From: an uncultured Lachnospiraceae bacterium
GTDB lineage: Bacteria; Bacillota; Clostridia; Lachnospirales; Lachnospiraceae
Assembly (NCBI GenBank): GCA_902798585.1
Contig: CADBXF010000001.1
Location: 1 to 64,000 of the forward strand
Length of the DNA stretch: 64,000 bases
Direction: 5' to 3'
Shown piece after piece: positions 41,102 to 51,714 of this stretch. The translations under genes were made by a program, and so were the position numbers. Numbering within the stretch: position 1 is the first letter of the stretch; every line of letters begins with the position of its first letter. The notes beneath the pieces are model-generated. The model did no database searches and had not been told where the DNA came from. It saw only the letters and a list, made by a program, of their open reading frames with translations.

Positions 41102-43578
41102 TCAATCCACATAACTGTAAAATACGCCTGCCTTACCGATGGTAGCCTTCGCATCGGTGAGTGTGATTGTGAGTGTCTTTTTCTGCTTCGGCGACACGAC
41201 GAAGATGCGGCTCGCCTCATAGCCGGTAATCAACACCCAGGTGTCCCGGTATCTCTTGTCACCCAGTCGAGAAATGCGCGCTGGTTCATGTCGCATTCCG
41301 AAGCGTTGACCGCGGAGCCCTTGTAGGAGAGAATCATCTGCAAAATCGCCTGAAGCTCGGTCCGGTCCTCCTCCTCGTAGTACGAGGTAAGGTTTCGGAT
41401 TTTCGCGGTCGTGTCCTTGATTCCGCGCTTCCAAACGACCTTGCCCTTGCCGTCGTACACGGCGCCGACCGCCTCGTCCGCAAGCGCGATGCACTCCCCG
41501 AGATTGCCCGACACACGCAAAATACTGCCGAAGGACTCCACATAGTACCGCTCGTTAATCCATCCGCCGACGCGCACCGAAGTGTTGCTCGTCAGCACGG
41601 TAAATACCGCCGCATCCGTCTCGGGCACGGCCGTCAGCTTAAAGGTCGACGGAAGATTCAGGAAATATTCTCGGTGCATCAGATTGCCCGAGCGTCCGCT
41701 CACGGTGATTTTCCCTGTCGTCGGTTTCGAGCTCTTTAAAATGTTGTACAGCCCGGATTCCTCGTAGATCGGGCGGAGCGCCATGTTGCCCTCCGCATCC
41801 TGCACAATCGCCTCTCCGACCTTATGGCAGAGCGTGACATTGATGGCGTTGTCGACAATCTCCGCCGATGAGAAAAATTCGTCCCCGCGGCTGTAGGTTT
41901 TCTCCTCCGCACCGTCGATTCCCTCGATGACAATCCGGTACATCGGAACATGATCCTCGCCGTTGTCGCGGAAGGTGACATCGTGCTCGTGCGCAAGCCC
42001 GTAGATGAGCTCGCCGTCGATTGTCCCCAGAAGCACAATCCGGTCCCCGGGCGGCGCCGAAACAATCCGCTCCTTGCGGTTTTCCAGGTCGTAATACACA
42101 AGCGCCGTATTGACCGCGTCGGAGTATTCCTGCTGATAGACGAGAATTCCCTCCTCCGCAAAGAGCACGCTGTTGCGCGGCATATGCTCCTTCACCACCG
42201 TGAAATCGTGCACCAGGGTTCGGTACAGGTACAGCGTGTCATAGAGCGTAAAATATACCTCGTCGTAATCGTTCATGTACAACACCGCCCCGAACTCCTC
42301 CTTGAGAATCTGGTACGGCACCGTAACCGGAACGAACATCATCTCCTCGATGCGCTTCTCCTCCGCATAATAGCGGTAGTACAGTATTCCGACACGCCCC
42401 TCGTACTGCCCGCGCGACACATAGCCGTACACGACGAAATCGGCGTTGCCCTCATCGCTCACGGAGACAAGCCGGAAATCGTGGCGGTTGTTCATATACC
42501 GCGCATCTTCCGCGGTATCCTTCCTCTCGAAGGAAAAGACGCGAATCATCGTATTGTTCGGCATGTCGTACTCCCAGATTTCGCCGCCGAACTCGAGGAG
42601 AATGTATTTGCCGTTGTCGCTTAAGAGCCGCTCCGGATCGGAATCCGGCGTAATTCCGAGCTTCACCTGGTTTCGGTTGATGCTCACATAGGTCCCGTCG
42701 AACTCCGCCTGCAGCGTGCGGTCGTAATTGAACAGAATATGATTTTTCGCCTGGCTGCGGAAGCGGAACTGCTCGTGAGCGCGGTATCTCTCATCGCCGT
42801 CGTCCGAGAAAATCTGAAGCCGCGAGTCGAGCGTCGCACTCACATAGGTCTTGTTGTACTCCGTGATAGTCGGCGTCGACCTCCACAGTTCCTTCGGCTC
42901 CATCAGTCCGTACATCACCGTATCGGTATCGTCCTCAATCGTCACATGCGCATAGTCCGCGCCGGTCGATTTGTCGCTTGTCTCGAGATATTTTTCAATG
43001 GCGCTTCGGCGGTCCTTGTTCAGCGTGTCCGCATGGAATTCCTGCACAAATCCGACCTCGCGCGCCAGATTGCCGAAGGTCGCTATCGTCAGCCTCGTGT
43101 AATAATAAATGTCGCGGCCGTCGTTCGTGGTAAGCGTAATCCGGCACGCGTACTCCGCGTTGTTCGCATAGTTGCCGGTGAGCGTCACGGGCGCCGTCAG
43201 CCGTCCGTCCGCATCGCGCTTTAACGCCTTTACCTCGCGCTCCTCGAGCTCCGTCCCGGTTTCCACCTCGCTCACGCGGCACAGAAGCCGCTTGACGACG
43301 CTCTCATTTTCCGAGATGTGCACGGAAAATGACATGTCCGCTCCGATCGGGGTAATGCTCTCGCGAATCAGGCGCTCCTCAAGCTCCGCCGTATATCCGA
43401 GCAGCGGGTTGATCTCCACTCCGCCCACAGCAAAGCTGACCGTCGGAAGCGTCGCCATCGACGCCTCGACCGTCTTTCGTTCGTTGCTGTAAGTGTGCAT
43501 CTCGACGCGTGTGTAAAAGACAACCAGAGATAGCAAAAACACACCGACGAGAATCAGAATTCGAAAGCGAAGCTTCAT
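41102..43578 (-). pseudogene. Membrane-anchored surface protein, interrupted by a frameshift near its C-terminus
   Basis: The first frame (start 43578, behind CGGAGGAT) runs 782 codons to a stop at 41230. It opens with an N-terminal membrane helix (ILILVGVFLLSLVVFY), followed by a long beta-rich exterior. That exterior has beta-propeller-like stretches (NGKYILLEFGGEIWEYDMP, DEVYFTLYDTLYLYRTL). The frame ends FLDWVTRDTGTPGC. In the next frame the sequence continues convincingly as GDKRYRDTWVLITGYEASRI and on to YSYVD, stopping at 41102. Adding one base to the CCC run at 41262-41264 (GGG on the coding strand) joins them as FLDWGDKRYRDTW, about 825 residues. Either a real one-base deletion or a homopolymer sequencing error. 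The family is not recognised. Confidence 0.7.
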
Positions 43579-43616
43579 AAATCCTCCGAATCCCGGATAT
43601 TACGGGAATCTTATAT

Positions 43617-43645
43617 ATTTTACCGCATTTTCCGCGCGCACGCAA
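43617..43645 (-). promoter_or_regulatory. Promoter of the frameshifted surface-protein gene
   Basis: TTGCGT (43640-43645), 17 bp, TAAAAT (43617-43622) on the minus strand. The iterated 9-mer GGAAAATGC lies in the spacer. Confidence 0.5.
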
Positions 43646-43699
43646 GGATTTGTCACGGGCGGAACGGCACGGATTTGCGCGCGGGCGGCGCGAACCGTC

Positions 43700-43728
43700 T
43701 TGTCTTTCGCGGCCAACCATGCTATACT
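43700..43728 (+). promoter_or_regulatory. Promoter of the HIT-family gene
   Basis: TTGTCT (43700-43705), 17 bp, TATACT (43723-43728). Confidence 0.65.
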
Positions 43729-43757
43729 TCGGGTTAGAAATCACAAGGAGGCCGACT

Positions 43758-44168
43758 ATGGACGATTGTATCTTCTGCAAACTCGCGAACGGCGTTTTCC
43801 CGTCCGCAACCGTATATGAGGATGAGGCTTTTCGGGCGATTCTCGACATCGCTCCGGCGCACAAGGGGCACATCATTCTTCTCCCGAAGGCTCACGCCGA
43901 CAACATCTACTCGCTCGACGATGCTGTCGCAGCGAAGGCTCTCCCCGTTGCAAAAAAACTGGCTGTTGCGCTGAAGGCTGCGACCGGATGTGACGGTGTC
44001 AACATTTTGCAAAACAACGAGCCTGCCGCAGGGCAGACCGTGTTCCATCTCCACATTCATATCATCCCGCGCTATGCCGACGACGGAATTCTTCCCGTAT
44101 GGCCGCAGAGTGCGTACGACGACGGCGAGGCTGCCGATTGGGCTGCAAAAATCGCCGCTGCGCTGTAG
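43758..44168 (+). CDS. HIT-family nucleotide hydrolase/transferase
   Basis: 136 residues from the ATG at 43758, behind CAAGGAGG; the longer frame to 43650 crosses the promoter. The histidine triad HLHIHII is in GQTVFHLHIHIIPRY near residue 99, and CIFC near the N-terminus suits a structural zinc. This is the Hint/HinT branch, which cleaves nucleoside phosphoramidates or Ap4A-like substrates. Monocistronic. Confidence 0.94.
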   Translation: MDDCIFCKLANGVFPSATVYEDEAFRAILDIAPAHKGHIILLPKAHADNIYSLDDAVAAKALPVAKKLAVALKAATGCDGVNILQNNEPAAGQTVFHLHIHIIPRYADDGILPVWPQSAYDDGEAADWAAKIAAAL

Positions 44169-44211
44169 GCTACATAGCAGACGCTGCACGGACAAACCGA
44201 ACAAACAATAG

Positions 44212-44254
44212 GCGGCTGCAAGTCGACTCCGGTCGGCCTGCAGCCGCTTTTTCA
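44212..44254 (+). terminator. Terminator of the HIT-family gene
   Basis: Stem GCGGCTGCA (44212-44220) / TGCAGCCGC (44239-44247), then TTTTTTC. Confidence 0.85.
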
Positions 44255-44295
44255 GCGTTTTTGTATATGTGTTATCCGCGTTGTATCATCCCGGG

Positions 44296-45360
44296 CTACG
44301 CATTTTCCGCGAGCTCTTTGATCAGCGCGATGACCGTCTCGGTCGCGTCCGACGACGGGCTTGCCGCCATCGCGTCGATGTAGCGCTGCCGGTTGGCAAA
44401 CAAATCCGAAACGGCTGCAGAGAGAGTCTCGGGCGTCACCTCGGATTCCTGCATCACAACACTGAAGCCCTGTTTTTCAAACGAGGCCGCATTGAGAATC
44501 TGGTCGCCGCGGCTCGCCTCCGCAGAGAGCGGAATCAAAAGATTCGGCTTGTGCAGCGCGAGAAGCTCACAGATTGCATTGGCGCCGGCGCGGGAGATTA
44601 CGATGTCCGCCATCGCGAGCACATCCTTCATCTCGCGGTCGCAGTATTCCTTCTGCACATAGCCCTCCGCCGTCACCCCGGGGTCGGTCTTGCCCTTGCC
44701 GCAGAGATGCAAAATATCGTATTCCGGCAGAAGCTTCGGAAGCGCCGCGCGAACCGCCTCGTTCACGCGAACGGCGCCGGTACTTCCTCCGACAACGAGA
44801 ATCACCGGCTTTTCCCCGCTGAGTCCCGCATACGCAAGTCCCGCCTCACGGGAGCCCGTAAAGAGTTCCCTGCGAATCGGCGTCCCCGTGTGAACGCCCT
44901 TGCCCTTCACATGCGAAAGCGTCTCCGCAAAATTGCAGCACACCCGGGTCGCATAGCGGATGCTCAGCTTGTTCGCAAGCCCCGGCGTCATGTCCGACTC
45001 GTGGATAATCGTCGGAATCTTCGCCTTGCCGGCTGCCGTCACAACGGGAACCGACACGAAGCCGCCCTTGGAAAACAGCACATCCGGCTTCAATTCCTTA
45101 AGAATCTTCTTCGCCTCGCGATATCCGTGCAGCACACGGAAGGGGTCGGTGAAATTTTTCATCGAAAAATAGCGCCGCAGTTTGCCCGAGCTGATTCCGT
45201 AGTAGGGAATCCCGAGATTTTCAATCAACTCCTTCTCGATTCCGGTCTTGGAACCGATGTAGAAGACCTCAAAGCCCTCCTCCTTCAGTCGGTCAATCAA
45301 TGCAATGTTGGGCGTGACATGTCCGGCCGTCCCGCCTCCGGTAAGAACGATTCGTTTCAT
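44296..45360 (-). CDS. murG: UDP-GlcNAc:undecaprenyl-PP-MurNAc-pentapeptide GlcNAc transferase
   Basis: 354 residues. Makes lipid II on the inner face of the membrane. Features are the N-terminal glycine-rich loop TGGGTAGHVTPNIAL, GGFVSVPVVTAA, HESDMTPGLANKL, and the UDP-GlcNAc site LVVGGSTGA and SRAGANAICELLALHKPNLL. The start follows GAGGAAACT. It is not in a dcw cluster here; the TSCPD gene lies just upstream with a terminator between. Confidence 0.96.
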   Translation of the reverse strand: MKRIVLTGGGTAGHVTPNIALIDRLKEEGFEVFYIGSKTGIEKELIENLGIPYYGISSGKLRRYFSMKNFTDPFRVLHGYREAKKILKELKPDVLFSKGGFVSVPVVTAAGKAKIPTIIHESDMTPGLANKLSIRYATRVCCNFAETLSHVKGKGVHTGTPIRRELFTGSREAGLAYAGLSGEKPVILVVGGSTGAVRVNEAVRAALPKLLPEYDILHLCGKGKTDPGVTAEGYVQKEYCDREMKDVLAMADIVISRAGANAICELLALHKPNLLIPLSAEASRGDQILNAASFEKQGFSVVMQESEVTPETLSAAVSDLFANRQRYIDAMAASPSSDATETVIALIKELAENA

Positions 45361-45370
45361 AGTTTCCTCA

Positions 45371-45400
45371 GCAAAAAGGCAAATGCCGAAGCATTTGCCT
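45371..45400 (-). terminator. Terminator of the TSCPD gene
   Basis: A 10-bp perfect stem AGGCAAATGC (45377-45386) / GCATTTGCCT (45391-45400) has a TTCG tetraloop on the transcript, then TTTTTGC on the minus strand. Confidence 0.85.
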
Positions 45401-45429
45401 GTGGTATTCAGGTCTTGTGCGGACTCTGA

Positions 45430-45687
45430 TTATTGCTCCGCCTTGTATGCGAGAAGTGCCTTCGCCAACTGATCCGGGCAGGAAGTCGACTTATAACCGC
45501 AGCGGATTCCCTGCAGTCTGGCAATCACTTCATCGACAGGCAAACCCTCGACCAGACGGCCGATTCCCTGCAGATTGCCGTTGCAGCCGCCGGTATAAAC
45601 CACATTGCGTACCACATCCGTACCGTTCTCATTTACCACATCATACGAAATCTGCGACGAGCAGGTTCCGCTGGTTCTGTATACCAT
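45430..45687 (-). CDS. TSCPD domain protein (TIGR03905 type)
   Basis: 85 residues behind GCAGGAGGTG. The four conserved cysteines are Cys9 (GTCSS), Cys35 (TGGCNGN), Cys63 (GIRCGYK) and Cys70 in the name-giving TSCPDQLAKAL motif. The TSCPD domain also occurs at the C-terminus of ribonucleotide reductases and probably binds metal. The stand-alone form is common in anaerobic Firmicutes and has no established function. Confidence 0.9.
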   Translation of the reverse strand: MVYRTSGTCSSQISYDVVNENGTDVVRNVVYTGGCNGNLQGIGRLVEGLPVDEVIARLQGIRCGYKSTSCPDQLAKALLAYKAEQ

Positions 45688-45724
45688 CCTGTCACCTCCT
45701 GCGGCCCTTCGGACCGCCGCCTTT

Positions 45725-45753
45725 TATATACCACATTTCCCGCGAAAAATCAA
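45725..45753 (-). promoter_or_regulatory. Promoter of the TSCPD gene
   Basis: TTGATT (45748-45753), 17 bp, TATATA (45725-45730) on the minus strand. Confidence 0.65.
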
Positions 45754-45798
45754 GCGCCCGTTCCGCTGCCCGCAAAGCTTTCGGGCACTGTCGGTTCG

Positions 45799-47340
45799 TC
45801 ACGGGTACGCATCCCCGATTCTTCTTCGCTCTCTCCGGAAGACCGTCACAAACAAACCCGCGATGCAAAGCAAAATCCAGCGAAGCGTCCAACCGGCATC
45901 CCAGGTATCGCCTGTCTTCGGCGATTGCGGCTCGTCCGGCGCCACGGCCGATTTCACCTCCGCCGCAGTCGGCGTCGGCGTATTCGGAATAAATATCGGC
46001 GGAACCGTGACAACCTCCGCGAACGGCGTCGGCGTATTCGTCGGTGTGGGCGTGTCGGTGGCTGTCGGCTCCGGTATCTCAGTCGGCGTAGGTGTGTTTG
46101 TGGCCGTCGGTACCGGTATCTCGGTCGGCGTAGGTGTGTTCGTGGCTGTCGGCTCCGGTTTCTCGGTCGGCGTAGGTGTGTTCGTGGCCGTCGGCTCCGG
46201 TTTCTCGGTCGGCGTAGGTGTGTTCGTTGGTACCGGCGTATTCGTCGGGGTAGGTGACGGAATTGCCGGAGCGCGATAAGTGACGGAGGCCGTCGCACGG
46301 CAGGCGGCCCCCTCCTCAAGGCGTGTGACAAAAAGCTTCTGAAGCGAGCCGTCGGCAGCTCCCATGTAGCGAAGCGACAAATCCGCGGCATCGGATATTC
46401 CGGTCAGCGTGACGCTTACCTCGCAGCCGCCGGGGCCGTCCGAAGACGGCCATGACAATATCAGCAAATCGCCGTCATGCACAATTCCGTCCGAAACCGT
46501 TTCCCTGATGCCGTCTGTCTGCCGCGTTACAATTCCGCCGCCCAGGGCACGGGCATTGCCGTCCGAATCCCGCGCCGTGACGCTTGTTATTTGCGCATAG
46601 TCGCAGACGATATCCGAAGCTTTCTCGGAGAGATAAACGCGAAAGGTCATCTCGTAAGGGCAGTCTTCCCCCTGAACCTCCGGCTGGCGCGTCGATAGCT
46701 CGGTAATCTGCATCCCGAAGGTCGGCGCGTAGCCGGCCTCCGCCTTGTGAAACAACCACATGGCGGCTTCGAAAACACGCCTCGCGGCATCGGAATTCGC
46801 GGCGCGCACATTGCCGTTATACGGATTGAGCGCGCGAATCACATGGTAATCGCGGTCCGTATCGAGCGTCTGTCGATACGACATGAAAAACCGGATGGCA
46901 ATCTGCGTCGCCGCCCGCGCATCGGTCGCGGACAGCACGATTTCGCCGCGGTCTCCGAATGCGCTCCGATACGGGTATCCGAGGCGGAAGATTGCCTTGA
47001 GCCCCCGCTCGGCGGACGCGGAGTAATCCGGGCTCTCAATCTCGCGGTAAATCTGTCCCGCAGGGCTCGTGCGATGCGACTCCAGGCAGTACGCCGCATA
47101 GCGCTCGCCGGGCCGTCCCTGCGGATAAACATAATGGAGGTCGTTCCAGCTGTCGCTCCACGCCGAGTCATCAAACGGCCTCACAAGCAAATAGCGGGGC
47201 GCCTCCCCCGCCGGTTCGGTCTGTCCGATCAGAATCTCCTCCGCTGCTCTTCCGGCTGACCCGCCTCCGCGTACAATCGCGGCCGCGAGCAACAGTGCAC
47301 ACAGAGCGCCAGCCGCTGCTCTTCGCAATAAATGTCTCAT
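45799..47340 (-). CDS. Thioester-domain surface adhesin with sortase-like anchor
   Basis: 513 residues with a signal peptide (about 1-33). The N-terminal domain has YAAYCLES (Cys85) and AATQIAIRFF (Gln146), the pair that forms an internal Cys-Gln thioester in TED adhesins and lets them bind host or partner amines covalently. A beta-sandwich domain (about 225-360) follows, then ~95 residues of Thr-Pro repeats. The tail is SPKTG (473-477), a hydrophobic helix (WILLCIAGLFVTVF) and RRERRR, i.e. a sortase signal with Ser in place of Leu in LPXTG. Downstream galE has its own terminator. The host target is unknown. Confidence 0.8.
   Translation of the reverse strand: MRHLLRRAAAGALCALLLAAAIVRGGGSAGRAAEEILIGQTEPAGEAPRYLLVRPFDDSAWSDSWNDLHYVYPQGRPGERYAAYCLESHRTSPAGQIYREIESPDYSASAERGLKAIFRLGYPYRSAFGDRGEIVLSATDARAATQIAIRFFMSYRQTLDTDRDYHVIRALNPYNGNVRAANSDAARRVFEAAMWLFHKAEAGYAPTFGMQITELSTRQPEVQGEDCPYEMTFRVYLSEKASDIVCDYAQITSVTARDSDGNARALGGGIVTRQTDGIRETVSDGIVHDGDLLILSWPSSDGPGGCEVSVTLTGISDAADLSLRYMGAADGSLQKLFVTRLEEGAACRATASVTYRAPAIPSPTPTNTPVPTNTPTPTEKPEPTATNTPTPTEKPEPTATNTPTPTEIPVPTATNTPTPTEIPEPTATDTPTPTNTPTPFAEVVTVPPIFIPNTPTPTAAEVKSAVAPDEPQSPKTGDTWDAGWTLRWILLCIAGLFVTVFRRERRRIGDAYP
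46040..46245 (-). repeat. 42-bp tandem repeats coding the Thr-Pro stalk
   Basis: About four to five near-identical 42-bp units encode ATNTPTPTEKPEPT-like 14-residue repeats in the adhesin stalk. Two of the units are almost base-identical. The unit is a multiple of three, so slippage would change stalk length without breaking the frame. Confidence 0.85.
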
Positions 47341-47517
47341 AGGTTTGTTCCTTCTCTGCTGATTTCACCTCGGGAATCCGGCCGCCGGCTCCCGAACCGC
47401 CAGAGGGCGGCAAGATGTTCACCGGGAGTTCCGCACGGCCGAAGAAGACATGAACTCCCGCCGGTTCGGCCGGGCAGTCCACGGGAGATGTAGTATCATC
47501 ATAGCAGAATCCGCCCA

Positions 47518-47561
47518 TAAAAAATGTGGAAAATGCCCGCCTGAAACAAGCATTTTCCACA
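47518..47561 (-). terminator. Terminator of galE
   Basis: A 12-bp perfect stem TGTGGAAAATGC (47525-47536) / GCATTTTCCACA (47550-47561), then TTTTTT on the minus strand. It contains both orientations of the iterated 9-mer GGAAAATGC. The rest of the 321-bp gap (47341-47661) holds only the short leader of the adhesin gene, a TATGAT-like -10 near 47500, and nothing else I recognise. Confidence 0.8.
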
Positions 47562-47661
47562 AACTTATCCGGTTCATTTTTCGCTGAAAGAAAGCTTCCT
47601 CAACACATTTCACAAAAAGCGCGCAGCAATTTCTCCACGCCCGTTTTTCCGCGGTACAGAC

Positions 47662-48678
47662 TCACCCGCCGTATCCCATCGGGTTGAGCGTCTGCCAGCG
47701 ATATCCGTCGCGACACATATCCTCAAGTGTTTTCTCCGCGTGCCAGCCGAGAAGCTTTTCCGCCTCGTCCGCATTTGCATAGGACTCGGGAAGATCGCCG
47801 GGGCGTCTCTCACCGATCACATACGGGATTTTCACGCCGTTGACCCGCTCAAATGTGTTCACCATCTCGAACACGCTTGTCCCCTTGCCGGTTCCGATGT
47901 TGATAACCTTCGCGCCGGGGTGCTTTTTCGCGTACGGAACCGCTGCGACATGGCCTTTGGCAAGGTCCACCACATGGATGTAATCGCGAATTCCCGTCCC
48001 GTCGGGCGTATCATAGTCGTCACCGAAGATTGTGAGCTGCGGACGACGACCGACAGCAACCTGCGTGATGAAAGGGAAAATATTGTTCGGAATTCCCTGC
48101 GGATCCTCTCCGATTCGTCCGCTCTCATGCGCGCCGATCGGGTTGAAATAGCGAAGCAGCACTCCCGAAAGCTCGGGGTCCGCCGTGCATGCGTCCATGA
48201 TAATCTGCTCGTTCATCCACTTCGTCCAGCCGTAAGGATTCGTGCACTCGCCGCGCGGCATCGTCTCAAACAATGGCACGGGATTTGATTTGCCGTAGAC
48301 CGTCGCCGAGGAGCTGAACACGATGCAACGGCATCCGAACTCCTTCATAACCGTGAGAAGCGCTATTGTCGTTCCCAGGTTGTTGGAATAGTACTGCAGC
48401 GGCTTGGCGACCGATTCGCCGACCGCTTTCATCCCCGCAAAATGCACCACCGCCTCGATGGACTGCTCCGAGAACAGCTTCCGAAGCGCGTCCTTGTCGC
48501 ACACATCAATCTCGTAAAATGCGACGCTGCGCCCGGTAATCTCCTCCACACGGCGCACGGCCGCACTCTTGGAATTATACAAATTGTCCGCAATCACGAC
48601 ATCGTATCCCGCATTGAGAAACTCCACCGCCGTGTGCGTTCCGATAAATCCGGCTCCGCCGGCCAACAAAACTGCCAT
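47662..48678 (-). CDS. galE: UDP-glucose 4-epimerase
   Basis: 338 residues from the ATG at 48678 behind GGAGGAGG; the upstream in-frame extension has no site. NAD-binding GGAGFIG (7-13), the SSSATVYG catalytic Ser/Thr segment, and Tyr149/Lys153 in NPYGWTKWMNE are intact. It supplies UDP-galactose for surface polysaccharide or galactose use. It stands alone, without the other Leloir genes. Confidence 0.96.
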   Translation of the reverse strand: MAVLLAGGAGFIGTHTAVEFLNAGYDVVIADNLYNSKSAAVRRVEEITGRSVAFYEIDVCDKDALRKLFSEQSIEAVVHFAGMKAVGESVAKPLQYYSNNLGTTIALLTVMKEFGCRCIVFSSSATVYGKSNPVPLFETMPRGECTNPYGWTKWMNEQIIMDACTADPELSGVLLRYFNPIGAHESGRIGEDPQGIPNNIFPFITQVAVGRRPQLTIFGDDYDTPDGTGIRDYIHVVDLAKGHVAAVPYAKKHPGAKVINIGTGKGTSVFEMVNTFERVNGVKIPYVIGERRPGDLPESYANADEAEKLLGWHAEKTLEDMCRDGYRWQTLNPMGYGG

Positions 48679-48735
48679 ACAACCTCCTCCTTCACAAGCC
48701 CCGGACAACCCTTCGCAAAACATCGCTGTCCGGGG

Positions 48736-48756
48736 AAAAATTATGCCCCGAGGCAT
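48736..48756 (-). terminator. Short terminator after rapZ
   Basis: ATGCC (48743-48747) / GGCAT (48752-48756) is followed by AATTTTT on the minus strand. A further perfect CCCCGGACA (48699-48707) / TGTCCGGGG (48727-48735) hairpin lies just below, upstream of the galE ribosome binding site. Confidence 0.5.
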
Positions 48757-48795
48757 ACATTTGCCGCAGGCAAACGCATGACCGGAGCATGTGTC

Positions 48796-49671
48796 TCACT
48801 CCTCCCGGCGCTTCTCGAGTTCCCGGTGGCTCACCATCACGCGAGCTCCGGTTTCCCGCATATGCGCGGCGAGCGCCTCCGCAAAGCATACGGAGCGGTG
48901 CCGGCCGCCGGTGCAGCCGAATGCCACAACCAGCTCGCGCTTTCCCTCCTTGCGATAAAGCGGAAGCAAAAATGTTACCAGATCGATTATTTTCGCAAGC
49001 AGCTCCCTGCTCTGCTCAAACCCCATCAAATAGTCGCGAATACAGGCTTCCAGACCGGTGTGATTTTTCAATTCCTCGATGTAGTAAGGGTTCGGAAGAC
49101 ACCGGACATCGAAGACGAGGTCGGCGTCGGAAGCGATTCCCTCCTTGAAGCCGAACGAGGTGCAGCGAATCAGAAGCGATTCCGAGTCCGGTTCCTCCGC
49201 AAGGATGCCCACGATTTTCTCGCGAAGCTGCGCCGGCTTAAGCGTCGATGTGTCAATCAGGAAGTCCGATTTGACGCGGATTTTCTTCAACCAGTCGCGC
49301 TCCTGCGCAATGGCTTCCTTCATCGAGATGTTGCTGTCCTCCATCAGAGGATGGCGGCGGCGCGTAAACTTGAAGCGCTGCAGAAGCACCTGCGTGTCAC
49401 AGTCGAGAAACAAAATGTGGTACGGATAGCGGCGGCGCGACAACTCGTCCATCGCCTGGTAAAAATCCTCGAAGGTGTCCTTGCCTCGAATATCGACAAC
49501 CGTGGCGATTTTCTTTGACTCCTGCGTCTCCGTCATGCCGTAAAGGTCCGCAAAGCTCACGAGAAATTTGGCCGGCAGATTGTCGACGCAGTAGTATCCC
49601 ATATCCTCCAGCGCGTTCACGGCAACGGATTTGCCGGCGCCGGACAAGCCTGTGATAATGACCAGTGCCAT
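48796..49671 (-). CDS. rapZ: RNase adapter / nucleotide-binding protein RapZ (YvcJ)
   Basis: 291 residues behind CGGAGGG. Walker A is GLSGAGKS (8-15) and the Walker B-like segment is HILFLDCD. The C-terminal domain, with HTGLEACIRDYL and VAFGCTGGRHRSVCFAEAL, binds ligands and RNA in E. coli RapZ. In Firmicutes YvcJ affects competence and cell-wall precursor signalling. It lies apart from the usual whiA/yvcK neighbours in this window. Confidence 0.95.
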   Translation of the reverse strand: MALVIITGLSGAGKSVAVNALEDMGYYCVDNLPAKFLVSFADLYGMTETQESKKIATVVDIRGKDTFEDFYQAMDELSRRRYPYHILFLDCDTQVLLQRFKFTRRRHPLMEDSNISMKEAIAQERDWLKKIRVKSDFLIDTSTLKPAQLREKIVGILAEEPDSESLLIRCTSFGFKEGIASDADLVFDVRCLPNPYYIEELKNHTGLEACIRDYLMGFEQSRELLAKIIDLVTFLLPLYRKEGKRELVVAFGCTGGRHRSVCFAEALAAHMRETGARVMVSHRELEKRREE

Positions 49672-49716
49672 ACGCCCTCCGATTCTTAAACAGCGTTCGC
49701 GAAACTGCTGTACAAA

Positions 49717-50124
49717 CTACTCTTTGCCGGCAAGACGAAGCCGGATTAAAGCGCGTCGAAGCGCAAGCTCCGCCCTGCTGTAATTGGTCTCCGTCTCCGA
49801 ATGCATGCGGCGCTCCGCACGGATTCTCGCCTCTTCGGCGCGGTTTACATCAATCTCCTCCGGCCATTCGCAGGCCTCGGACAACACGACAATCTCCTCC
49901 GGCAAAATGGTCGCGAAGCCGTCGAGCAGAGATGCCTCCCGCGTCTCGCCGTCCTTCGTGATGCGAAGAATTCCCGGCGCAACCACAACCGTCAACGGAA
50001 TGTGGTTGCGGTAAATACCGATGTCGCCTTCGGTTGTCGTAAATTCCACCAAATCGGCCTCGCCCTCAAAGAAAATCCTCGAAGGGGAGTATACCTTTAA
50101 GCGGATATAACGCTCGTCTGCCAT
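49717..50124 (-). CDS. atpC: F-type ATP synthase subunit epsilon
   Basis: 135 residues from the ATG at 50124 (MADERYIRLKVYSPSRIF); a GTG two codons upstream is possible. An N-terminal beta-barrel (EGDIGIYRNHIPLTVVVAPG) and a C-terminal two-helix arm (RAEEARIRAERRMHS) are visible. Last gene of the atp operon; couples rotor and catalytic head and inhibits ATP hydrolysis. Confidence 0.95.
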   Translation of the reverse strand: MADERYIRLKVYSPSRIFFEGEADLVEFTTTEGDIGIYRNHIPLTVVVAPGILRITKDGETREASLLDGFATILPEEIVVLSEACEWPEEIDVNRAEEARIRAERRMHSETETNYSRAELALRRALIRLRLAGKE

Positions 50125-50178
50125 AGTCACTCACTCTCTGTCTCCGCGCAGTCGCCGCGGGGCGCTGCGGGCGGTCTG

Positions 50179-51609
<1,431 letters not shown>

Positions 51610-51618
51610 TTAGTTTTG

Positions 51619-51714
51619 TCAATCGCTTTCCAAAGCATTTATCGGTAAGCCGCTTCGCGTCTTACCGTGCAAGCTAACGCATTGGAAAGCTAATCGCTTT
51701 CCAATGCGTTAGCT
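51619..51714. repeat. Inverted plus direct duplication at the atpG stop codon
   Basis: A perfect 19-bp inverted repeat (51672-51690 / 51696-51714, 5-nt loop) spans the atpG stop. The last seven codons of atpG (NALESD plus stop; 51690-51710) recur almost exactly 71 nt downstream (51619-51639), again ending in a stop. A second stem CGGTAAG/CTTACCG (51643-51649 / 51661-51667) lies between. Two direct and one inverted copy of the same ~18-bp block suggest a small palindromic insertion with target duplication. Confidence 0.75.
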
